From NCBI GenBank assembly GCA_040758525.1, contig JBFLVQ010000094.1, positions 1 through 19,714 of the forward strand: DNA of 19,714 bases, in the 5' to 3' direction. Of the stretch, positions 8,796 through 15,068 are shown in pieces; the first letter of the stretch is position 1; each line of letters begins with the position of its first letter. The translations under genes and the position numbers were made by a program. The DNA is from JBFLVQ01 sp040758525 (lineage in GTDB: Bacteria > Acidobacteriota > Blastocatellia > Chloracidobacteriales > JADJPF01). The notes below the pieces were generated by a model, which saw only the letters and a program-made list of their open reading frames with translations, searched no databases and was not told where the DNA came from.

Positions 8796-9348
8796 ACTGC
8801 TTTTTAGGTATTTCCACAACGATTACTTTCTCCTCCTCATCAAAGCCTTCTAACATTACTTTGACAACTTCGCTCTGTTTGGTCGAGACACGTTCACCTA
8901 TATAATCGGCCTGAATAGGCAGTTCACGATGGCCGCGATCGACCAGTACGGCCAGTTGCACTCGGCGTGGCCGACCAAAATCCATCAACTCATCGAGTGC
9001 GGCGCGGATTGTACGACCTGTGTAGAGCACATCATCAACCAGTACAATGGTCTGATCGACAACATTGACTGGGATATCGGTGCCCTGCACGACTGGTTTG
9101 ACATCTATGGTCGAGAGATCGTCGCGATAGAGGGTAATGTCGAGTGTGCCTACGGGCGGACGTGTACCACTCTGTTCAGCAATCTTATCCGCAATACGTG
9201 TCGCCAGCGGTACTCCACGACGACGTATGCCCACCAACATTAGCCTGTCAGTACCACGATTGCGCTCAATGATTTCGCTTGCCATACGTGACAGTGCCCG
9301 ATTGATGTCGGCGGCGTCCATCAGTTGAACCTTCTCGATAAAATCCAT
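8794..9348 (-). CDS. pyrR: PyrR, bifunctional pyrimidine operon regulator / uracil phosphoribosyltransferase
   Basis: The 184-residue product matches PyrR length. The PRPP-binding loop is TIVLVDDVLYTGRTIRAA (100-117), and the type I phosphoribosyltransferase core includes LVGIRRRGVPLA (38-49) and the VDRGHRELPI segment. PyrR proteins bind pyr mRNA in response to UMP or UTP and can convert uracil and PRPP to UMP. The ATG at 9348 has AAGGA five or six bases upstream. As the first gene of pyrR-pyrB-pyrC it probably controls the operon, but no long attenuator or canonical PyrR RNA-binding motif is evident in the roughly 60-base leader. A strong promoter candidate lies at 9416-9444. Confidence 0.95.
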   Translation of the reverse strand: MDFIEKVQLMDAADINRALSRMASEIIERNRGTDRLMLVGIRRRGVPLATRIADKIAEQSGTRPPVGTLDITLYRDDLSTIDVKPVVQGTDIPVNVVDQTIVLVDDVLYTGRTIRAALDELMDFGRPRRVQLAVLVDRGHRELPIQADYIGERVSTKQSEVVKVMLEGFDEEEKVIVVEIPKKQ

Positions 9349-9415
9349 AATTTTCCTTAGTCTTGCAGAGATTGTGGATATAACTTAGGCGGTGGCCCTG
9401 CCATAGAAGATCGGC

Positions 9416-9444
9416 TTTATAACACAATCTGCAGGTAATAGCAA
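9416..9444 (-). promoter_or_regulatory. Promoter of the pyrR-pyrB-pyrC operon
   Basis: On the minus strand TTGCTA (9439-9444), a 17-bp spacer and TATAAA (9416-9421) make a good sigma70-type promoter. A TG one base before the -10 box gives an extended -10. Predicted transcription starts near 9409, leaving a leader of about 60 bases before pyrR. The short leader does not leave room for a classical terminator/antiterminator pair. Confidence 0.6.
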
Positions 9445-9510
9445 ATACGGCACACCCCCTTCTGTATAGCTTGAGCATCACCTATGGATGCAACAGATTG
9501 ACCGAGCAAG

Positions 9511-9783
9511 CTATTCCTCAACAGCCGATAATTCTACTAAACAGCGTTGTGCTATTTTCATTTTCAGGAAACGTCCATCCATTAGCGGTAGCAAGTAGGT
9601 GCCTTGGCCACCTCCTGATGCAGTTGCATTGGGATCCAGACAGGCGCGTAGGCTGGCCGGCAAACAGCTAAGTATTAGGGCAAAGTCTGGTACACGCCGC
9701 TCTTTGCCAAATAGGAGGAAAGCTTCTTCCGGCAACGCAAGCGGGAGAGTTACAGATCGTATCTGCTCGTCCACCTCATTCAT
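9511..9783 (-). CDS. Small protein of unknown function
   Basis: A 90-residue reading frame on the pyrR strand, starting at ATG 9783 with AAGGAG about 11 bases upstream. The composition looks protein-like: acidic start MNEVDEQ, a hydrophobic middle (PDFALILSCLPASL), a glycine turn SGGGQG, then a basic segment LMDGRFLKMKIAQ. I recognise no family. It has no signal peptide or membrane helix. About 160 bp separate its stop from pyrR, and pyrR has its own promoter, so it is probably a separate transcript. Overlapping frames on the other strand are weaker because they lack ribosome sites. It could still be a chance frame. Confidence 0.45.
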   Translation of the reverse strand: MNEVDEQIRSVTLPLALPEEAFLLFGKERRVPDFALILSCLPASLRACLDPNATASGGGQGTYLLPLMDGRFLKMKIAQRCLVELSAVEE

Positions 9784-9921
9784 TTAGCAAATGCTCCTTA
9801 TCACCAAGCTGCAGCACAAACTGCGCCCACAATGATAACGCAAGCGCTCGGCTGTTCATAGCAGAAAGCGGCTGCACTAGCAAGCAATCTCAACTCAGCT
9901 CTGATTTAATACCAATACGCC

Positions 9922-9949
9922 TTGACAGGAAAACCATATTACCTATACT
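9922..9949 (+). promoter_or_regulatory. Strong promoter of tRNA-Pro
   Basis: TTGACA (9922-9927, perfect -35 consensus), a 16-bp spacer and TATACT (9944-9949) sit about 46 bases upstream of the tRNA-Pro 5' end. The rest of the 212-bp gap (9784-9995) shows no gene. Confidence 0.7.
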
Positions 9950-9995
9950 TCTCACTTGGACAATTACTTATCCTTATTGCAGTAATAGACTTTGA

Positions 9996-10072
9996 CGGGG
10001 CGTGGCTCAGCCTGGTAGAGCGCACGGTTCGGGACCGTGAGGTCGGTGGTTCGAATCCACTCGCCCCGACCA
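9996..10072 (+). tRNA. tRNA-Pro (anticodon CGG)
   Basis: A complete 77-base cloverleaf. The acceptor stem is CGGGGCG/CGCCCCG with discriminator A and encoded CCA. The D arm has GCTC/GAGC. The anticodon stem CACGG/CCGTG encloses the loop TTCGGGA, giving anticodon CGG. The T arm is GGTGG-TTCGAAT-CCACT. It reads CCG codons. Its own promoter and terminator make it a single-gene transcript. Confidence 0.97.
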
Positions 10073-10083
10073 TCATTTAGGGT

Positions 10084-10124
10084 AAGAGCCGAAGAACGTG
10101 AGTTGTTCACGTTGTTCGGCTCTT
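10084..10124 (+). terminator. Long-stem terminator after tRNA-Pro
   Basis: AAGAGCCGAA-g-AACGTGA (10084-10101) pairs with TCACGTT-g-TTCGGCTCTT (10107-10124): 17 base pairs with one G-G mismatch and a 5-base loop, followed by T-rich sequence. It starts 12 bases after the tRNA CCA. It also rules out the ATG at 10098 as the start of the acylphosphatase gene. Confidence 0.75.
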
Positions 10125-10142
10125 GTCTTGTTGTTTTCTCTT

Positions 10143-10418
10143 ATGCAGGTCGCGCGTCGCTTTCTTATCAGTGGTAGGGTGCAGGGTGTCGGTTATCGCT
10201 ACTTCGCCCTACGTGCTGCTGCGACTTACCAGATCAGCGGCTATGTGCGTAACCTTGATGACGGCCAAGTAGAGGTGGTGGCAGAAGGGTTGCGTGAGGC
10301 GCTGGAGGAGTTTAAGAAAGAGCTTGCTGCCGGCCCTTACCATGCTCAGGTTAAGCAGATTAGTGAGACTAACTTGGAAGTGAGTGGCCGCTATCAAGGA
10401 TTTCGTATTGAATATTAA
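10143..10418 (+). CDS. acyP: Acylphosphatase
   Basis: A small cytosolic enzyme that hydrolyses carboxyl-phosphate bonds. The 91-residue length is typical of the family. The signature GRVQGVGYRYF carries the catalytic Arg19, and the second signature GYVRNLDDGQVEV carries the catalytic Asn37. The start at ATG 10143 places these at the usual positions; the in-frame ATG at 10098 lies inside the tRNA terminator hairpin and would add an unrelated leader. No obvious ribosome site precedes 10143. It is followed after 95 bp by the PilZ gene. Its physiological role in bacteria is not settled. Confidence 0.92.
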   Translation: MQVARRFLISGRVQGVGYRYFALRAAATYQISGYVRNLDDGQVEVVAEGLREALEEFKKELAAGPYHAQVKQISETNLEVSGRYQGFRIEY

Positions 10419-10513
10419 GCTTACGTGGTAAGATTCTGTTGTTTGAAATTATCAAGTAGCCATAAGAAGATCCTTCAGCCTAGCTAACGACCCATGGCAG
10501 AGGAGCCTCAGCT

Positions 10514-11383
10514 ATGACAGAAAAGAGAGTGCGCCCTAGACTAAGGGTTTCCATGCCCGTTCAAGTGATTGGCCGCGCCAACAATGGAGAGATATTTCGC
10601 GAGCTGTCTCAAACACAGGACGCTTCCGCCTTTGGCCTCTGTTTCACACTGCAGTCAACGGTGATACGTGGCACGATACTCTACCTTTCTATGCCAATGC
10701 CACGTCGCTTACGTCTGTATGATCTGGCTAAGGAGGTTTATCAGATTTACGCACAGGTACAACGGGTGCAAATGCTTCCTAATGGCGGCTGTGAGGTTGG
10801 TATCTCTTTTTTAGGTAAGAATCCTCCGGCTGGCTTTGAGAACTATCAGACATCTGAGTTCATCAATACGACACTGAAAAAACCGATTAGTGGTGCGGCC
10901 AAAGGCGAGTCGCCTGCTACACTACCAACTTCTGCACAAGCATCACTACCTACGCAGCCATCTGTGCCAGTGGGTTCGTCAGTGCCAACACGGCCGCCTA
11001 CGCGAGCTGCGGCAATACCGCCACCGCCACCACCTAGACCACCGCAGCCGCCACCACCAGAACCAAAATCAGATAGTGATGGCAAGAAACAGCGGCGACG
11101 TGATTCTCGCTATCAGATCCCTATCGATGTGATGATTGAATTCCTAGATGCACATGGAAATACTCTACATCAGGAGCCTGGTCTGATTATTAATATTAGT
11201 AAGGGTGGCGCTTGTGTGATGTCAACCTATAATACACAGATTGGTAGCCGCTTGAAGGTAACAATGATGCGGGAAAATTTCTCTGCTCAGGCCGCCGTTA
11301 AAGCAATCAATACTGGTCAAGGCGGTGTCTGGAACATACACCTAGAATTTCTCGATAAATGCTGGATGGGAGGAGGAGATTGA
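10514..11383 (+). CDS. Tandem PilZ domain protein
   Basis: 289 residues with two PilZ domains, the usual cyclic di-GMP receptors. Domain 1 has the arginine motif R7-P-R-L-R11 and, about 35 residues on, DASAFG (D/N-x-S-x-x-G). A Pro/Ala/Ser/Thr linker (about 130-190, with runs of prolines near 168-185) leads to domain 2, which has RRRDSRY and NISKGG. Both domains keep the c-di-GMP contact motifs, so both may bind ligand. No membrane segment or output domain is visible; it may act as an adaptor. GAGGAG lies about 8 bases before ATG 10514. Its TGA overlaps the apt ATG by one base (TGATGG), which implies coupled translation. Confidence 0.9.
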   Translation: MTEKRVRPRLRVSMPVQVIGRANNGEIFRELSQTQDASAFGLCFTLQSTVIRGTILYLSMPMPRRLRLYDLAKEVYQIYAQVQRVQMLPNGGCEVGISFLGKNPPAGFENYQTSEFINTTLKKPISGAAKGESPATLPTSAQASLPTQPSVPVGSSVPTRPPTRAAAIPPPPPPRPPQPPPPEPKSDSDGKKQRRRDSRYQIPIDVMIEFLDAHGNTLHQEPGLIINISKGGACVMSTYNTQIGSRLKVTMMRENFSAQAAVKAINTGQGGVWNIHLEFLDKCWMGGGD

Positions 11384-11904
11384 TGGAAGAGCTGAAGAAG
11401 CTGATACGAGAGGTGCCGGATTTCCCTAAACCAGGTATTCTATTCTATGACATTACTACCTTGCTAAAAGACGCTAAGGGTCTTAAAACCGTTATTAACC
11501 GTATTAGCGAGGCATTTGCCGGAGAGAAGATCGATACTGTGATCGGTATTGAGGCGCGTGGTTTTATCTTTGCGCCTGCGCTTGCTTATCATATTGGCGC
11601 AGGATTTGTGCCAGTCCGCAAACCTCGTAAGCTGCCTGCCACTACTGAATCGATCAGTTATGAATTAGAATATGGTAAAGACACTTTAGAGATTCATCGT
11701 GATGCGATCGGCGCAGGCCATCGTGTACTTATTGCTGATGACCTGCTTGCCACTGGCGGCACATCCAAAGCTGTTGTAGATCTTGTCGAAAAACTGGGTG
11801 GTAAAGTGGCTGGCCTCAGTTTTGTGATCGAATTAACCTTTCTGCAAGGACGTAAGCGCTTGGAAGGCTATAATGTCTATTCACTACTTCAGTATCAGTC
11901 CTGA
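11383..11904 (+). CDS. apt: Adenine phosphoribosyltransferase
   Basis: Salvages adenine to AMP using PRPP, in the cytoplasm. Residues from ATG 11383 number 173, the usual size; the frame is open 24 bases upstream but GGGAGGAGGAG just before 11383 and homology to MEELKKLIREVPDFPKPGI fix the start. The PRPP motif VLIADDLLATGGTSKA lies at 115-130, and the conserved F-x-D-I-T segment and IEARGF (56-61) are present. The start codon shares one base with the PilZ stop, so the two are probably one operon. Downstream, before tRNA-Arg, only a weak GGGC/GCCC hairpin is seen. Confidence 0.95.
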   Translation: MEELKKLIREVPDFPKPGILFYDITTLLKDAKGLKTVINRISEAFAGEKIDTVIGIEARGFIFAPALAYHIGAGFVPVRKPRKLPATTESISYELEYGKDTLEIHRDAIGAGHRVLIADDLLATGGTSKAVVDLVEKLGGKVAGLSFVIELTFLQGRKRLEGYNVYSLLQYQS

Positions 11905-11964
11905 AGAGCTCTTACAGAAAAATTGTAATGAGAAGCGGGCTTTTAGCCCTTGGCAATATTTCCT

Positions 11965-12038
11965 GCTCCCGTAGCTCAAATGGATAGAGCGACGCCCTCC
12001 TAAGGCGTAGGTTGCTGGTTCGAGTCCAGTCGGGGGCA
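11965..12038 (+). tRNA. tRNA-Arg (anticodon CCT)
   Basis: 74-base cloverleaf without encoded CCA. The acceptor stem is GCTCCCG/CGGGGGC with one G-T pair and discriminator A. The D arm is GCTC/GAGC. The anticodon stem ACGCC/GGCGT encloses CTCCTAA, giving anticodon CCT for AGG codons. The T arm is GCTGG-TTCGAGT-CCAGT. Its 3' end faces the cupin and kinase-TIR-WD40 block. Confidence 0.97.
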
Positions 12039-12080
12039 TCTCTCTTTTCTCCTCAAACAGTAGTTATTCCGGAGGTTGTT

Positions 12081-12416
12081 ATGGAAGCTAAACTGCTTTC
12101 CCAACTAAAGCGGTTTCGTACTGAGAAGATGTCAAAGGTCAATATCTTTGAGACAACACACTGCTTTTGTGATATCTACTGTTTTGAACCAGGCCAGCAA
12201 CAACAACTGCACACACATACAGATGCCGATAAGATCTACTTTGTCCTTGAAGGCAAAGGAAACTTTCAGGTTGGTGATGAGCAGACAGGTCTAGGCGTCG
12301 GTTATAGTGTACTGGCGCGTGCTGGTCAGCCTCACGGTGTACACAATGATAGCAATGAACAATTAGTGTTGCTTGTCTTTATGGCACCCAATCCGAATAT
12401 CAGCGCTAAGCATTAA
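12081..12416 (+). CDS. Small single-domain cupin protein
   Basis: 111 residues from ATG 12081, preceded by CCGGAGG (12069-12075). An upstream in-frame start at 12012 lies inside tRNA-Arg and is not credible. The fold is a single cupin_2 barrel: motif 1 is HTHTDADKIYFVLEGKG (H, H and a later glutamate) and motif 2 is AGQPHGVHN with a conserved histidine. Such proteins bind a divalent metal and range from small enzymes to ligand sensors, so no substrate can be named. It ends 57 bp before the kinase gene on the same strand; whether it belongs to that operon is unclear. Confidence 0.85.
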   Translation: MEAKLLSQLKRFRTEKMSKVNIFETTHCFCDIYCFEPGQQQQLHTHTDADKIYFVLEGKGNFQVGDEQTGLGVGYSVLARAGQPHGVHNDSNEQLVLLVFMAPNPNISAKH

Positions 12417-12473
12417 AGAAATCTGGCCGAAGTTGTTAGGTGGACATGTTAAAATTGCAGCTGAGGGAAGATT

Positions 12474-13502
12474 ATGGGAAATTCGGAAAGGGACCATCTA
12501 CGCCTACGTTTTGGTAAAAAGCCGGCTAAGCCCGCTAAGCAGGAAGCCAGTCCTCAAGAGACATTGCCAATTATCAAACTTTCCGAGATGAATCTGGCCG
12601 AAGGGCCGGATCTCACTTTTGGCTATGGTGAGATGACCCGGCCTTCGCCTCGTGATGGCGAGGTGATTGATAACAAATATCAGATAATTGGTCCGCTAGG
12701 CAGTGGCGGCGCCTCTGAAGTCTACCTTTGCGAGCGTCTAATGGTTGGCGATCGTGTAGCACTGAAAGTACTCAACACTACTGCTACAGCAGCGCCCGAT
12801 AAGGCTTGGCGGTTTCACTTGGAGGCCCAGACTACTGCTTCTATTAAACATCCTAATGTGATCACAATCCATGATTTCGATTTCACGGAAAAGGGTACCC
12901 CTTTTATTGTAATGGAGCTGTTACGCGGCCAGACACTATTTGGCGAGTTAAAGCGTCAGGGACGGTTCCCTTTGCGGCGTGCCATACAGATCATTACACC
13001 AATCTGCTCTGCGCTCAATGTTGCGCATCTACGTAATATCATACATCGCGATCTCAAACCGGCTAATGTAGTATTGCATCGTATGGATGATGGTGCAGAA
13101 GTAGTCAAGTTGATCGATTTTGGTATTGCCAAACGTCATATGGATATTGCTTCAATGAATACAGCACCTGGCCTACTAGTAGGAACACCTGCTTATATGG
13201 CGCCAGAACGTTGTTTAGAAGAACCCTATGACGCACGTGCTGATATCTATAACCTGGGTTTAATCCTCTATGAGATGGTAGCTGGCCGCCACCCCTTTGT
13301 TGCCAAGACCGTTACGGCAATGATGGCTAAGCAGATCTCAGAGGAGCCCCCATCACTGATCAAACAGGTTCCCGATCTGCCCCCAGAAATAGAAGCAGTG
13401 ATCTTCAAAGCACTTGCTAAATCACCAGACAAACGCTATTCAACCACGCTCGAATTTGCTGACGAACTCAACAACTCTTTCTTTGCACCTTGGCTACACT
13501 GA
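12474..13502 (+). CDS. Soluble Ser/Thr protein kinase of the TIR/WD40 operon
   Basis: 342 residues. The ATG at 12474 follows GAGGGAAG at a good distance. A basic, low-complexity N-terminus (about 1-62, with KKPAKPAKQ) precedes one complete kinase domain: glycine loop GSGGAS 76-81, K98 (ALKVL), E117, HRDLKPAN with D193 and N198, DFG at 215-217, GTPAYMAPE 237-245, and a late Arg321. All catalytic residues are present, so it should be active. No membrane helix, PASTA or other sensor domain is seen, so it must be addressed by a partner protein. It is 30 bp upstream of the TIR-ATPase gene and reads as the first gene of that operon. The likely role, phosphorylation of the downstream ATPases, is inference. 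Confidence 0.92.
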   Translation: MGNSERDHLRLRFGKKPAKPAKQEASPQETLPIIKLSEMNLAEGPDLTFGYGEMTRPSPRDGEVIDNKYQIIGPLGSGGASEVYLCERLMVGDRVALKVLNTTATAAPDKAWRFHLEAQTTASIKHPNVITIHDFDFTEKGTPFIVMELLRGQTLFGELKRQGRFPLRRAIQIITPICSALNVAHLRNIIHRDLKPANVVLHRMDDGAEVVKLIDFGIAKRHMDIASMNTAPGLLVGTPAYMAPERCLEEPYDARADIYNLGLILYEMVAGRHPFVAKTVTAMMAKQISEEPPSLIKQVPDLPPEIEAVIFKALAKSPDKRYSTTLEFADELNNSFFAPWLH

Positions 13503-13532
13503 GCGTTAGTGAAATAGCGGGAGGTAGACACA

Positions 13533-15068
13533 ATGAAGGAGACACTCGTCCCGCAAGGGCGGCGGGTGCGTATATTCATCAGCTATAAACATAATCCCAT
13601 ACTGGATGAGCCGGTTGCATTAGCCATCTACGAGGCGCTAAAAGATCACTATGATGTTTTCATAGATCAAAGTATGCATACGGGCAGCAACTGGGCCAAA
13701 CGTATTCAGATGGAATTGCGTCAGACTGATTACTTGATTGCCCTGCTTTCCCATCAATCAATTGAAAGCGAAATGGTATTAGGCGAGATTGAAGAGATAT
13801 ACCACCTGAGCAAAGAACAGGATGGACGGCCACTGATCTTACCTGTACGGCTTAACTATAAGCAACGCCTTCCCTATCCACTCAATGCCTATCTAAGCCA
13901 TATTAATGCGCTCTACTGGCATAGCCCTGAGGACACTCTACATATTATTGAAGAATTAAAACGTGTTATTGCTGGCGAAGCCACTCTTAACCAGATGACA
14001 TTACCGGCTGAACCGACCTTTTCCTACCAACCTGTTGATCTTCCCACACCAACCGCACAATTAGAGAGTCCAGAAGGAACGATGGGACCACAATCGATCT
14101 TTTACATTGAGCGGCCTTGCGATCAGATCGCAATAGAGAAGATACGTGAGCAAGGAGTTACTATTACCATTAAAGCACCCCGGCAAATGGGCAAGAGTTC
14201 GCTGCTTTGTCGGCTTATCGATAACATTGTTAAGGAAGGGAGCAAGCGCATCATATTTCTCGATTTTCAATTGATCGACAAACCTACCCGAGCTAATGCC
14301 GATCTCTTCTTCCGCCAGTTCTGCAACTGGATCACAGATGAACTCGAATTAGAAAATCGTGTCGATGAGTATTGGGCTTCACCTTTAGGTAACAGCCATC
14401 GCTGTACACGCTACTTAGGACGTTACCTACTTAAGAGCCTAGACCAGCCGCTAGTGTTGGCTATGGATGAGGTCGATAGTGTATTGGAGACCAGCTTTCG
14501 TACCGACTTCTTTAGCATGTTGCGTAGTTGGCACAACAACCGTGCCACTGCGCCTATCTGGCGACAACTTGATCTGGCGCTAGTTATCTCCACCGAGCCG
14601 CATCTGCTTATTGCTGATCAAAACCAGTCACCTTTTAATGTTGGGGAATGTATTGAGCTACAGGATTTCACACCAGCCCAGATATCCGATCTTAATGAGC
14701 GTCATGGCTCACCTTTAAGCGCAACCGAAGAGCATCAACTGATGATACTGCTTAGCGGTCATCCCTATCTAGTGCGGCGTGCTTTCTATCTAATTGCCAA
14801 AGGCCGACTATCAATGGCAGAGATGATAGAGACTGCTACTGCTGATGATGGACCTTTCAATGGCCATCTACGTAACCTGCTCTTCCGTTTGCAAGGGCAG
14901 GACGATCTTATCAATGGCTTTAAGCAGGTTATTAGCGAAGGTGTCTGTCGTGATGAGAAGATCCGCTTCCGGCTATGGAGCGCAGGTTTAGTACATTTAA
15001 GACAAGGTAAGACTACACCACGCTGCCAACTCTATGCCGATTATTTCCGGGAGCGCCTCAATGCCTAG
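13533..15068 (+). CDS. TIR domain fused to an AAA-like (AAA_35-type) ATPase
   Basis: 511 residues, with a GGGAGG ribosome site before ATG 13533. The N-terminal TIR domain (about 12-150) begins RIFISYKHN and has GSNWAKRIQMEL, LLSHQSIESE and then MVLGEIEEIY; E85 sits where the catalytic glutamate of NAD-cleaving TIR domains is found. A linker (150-185) leads to a P-loop ATPase (about 186-460): ERP at 193-195, Walker A APRQMGKSS with K221, Walker B VLAMDEVD with D312 and E313, ISTEP, NQSPFNVG and GHPYLVRR. These motifs fit the AAA-like family named AAA_35 in Pfam. TIR domains joined to such NTPases are known as immune-type effectors, released on oligomerisation. The stop overlaps the next start (ATGCCTAG, 8 bp). 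Target and trigger are unknown. Confidence 0.9.
   Translation: MKETLVPQGRRVRIFISYKHNPILDEPVALAIYEALKDHYDVFIDQSMHTGSNWAKRIQMELRQTDYLIALLSHQSIESEMVLGEIEEIYHLSKEQDGRPLILPVRLNYKQRLPYPLNAYLSHINALYWHSPEDTLHIIEELKRVIAGEATLNQMTLPAEPTFSYQPVDLPTPTAQLESPEGTMGPQSIFYIERPCDQIAIEKIREQGVTITIKAPRQMGKSSLLCRLIDNIVKEGSKRIIFLDFQLIDKPTRANADLFFRQFCNWITDELELENRVDEYWASPLGNSHRCTRYLGRYLLKSLDQPLVLAMDEVDSVLETSFRTDFFSMLRSWHNNRATAPIWRQLDLALVISTEPHLLIADQNQSPFNVGECIELQDFTPAQISDLNERHGSPLSATEEHQLMILLSGHPYLVRRAFYLIAKGRLSMAEMIETATADDGPFNGHLRNLLFRLQGQDDLINGFKQVISEGVCRDEKIRFRLWSAGLVHLRQGKTTPRCQLYADYFRERLNA

Noticed and set aside
10098..10142. Longer acylphosphatase start
   Set aside because: It lies in the long hairpin that terminates the tRNA-Pro transcript and adds a leader that is not part of the family.
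10846..11085. Glycine-rich antisense frame opposite the PilZ linker
   Set aside because: It is the complement of the polyproline codons in the linker and matches no family.
12012..12080. In-frame extension of the cupin gene starting inside tRNA-Arg
   Set aside because: It would begin in the tRNA anticodon/T-arm region; a strong ribosome site and the homologous start are at 12071-12081.
12420..12605. 13-bp direct repeat AATCTGGCCGAAG around the kinase start (ending at 12432 and 12603)
   Set aside because: One copy is inside the kinase coding region; with no further structure it is compatible with chance or a small duplication and cannot be given a role.
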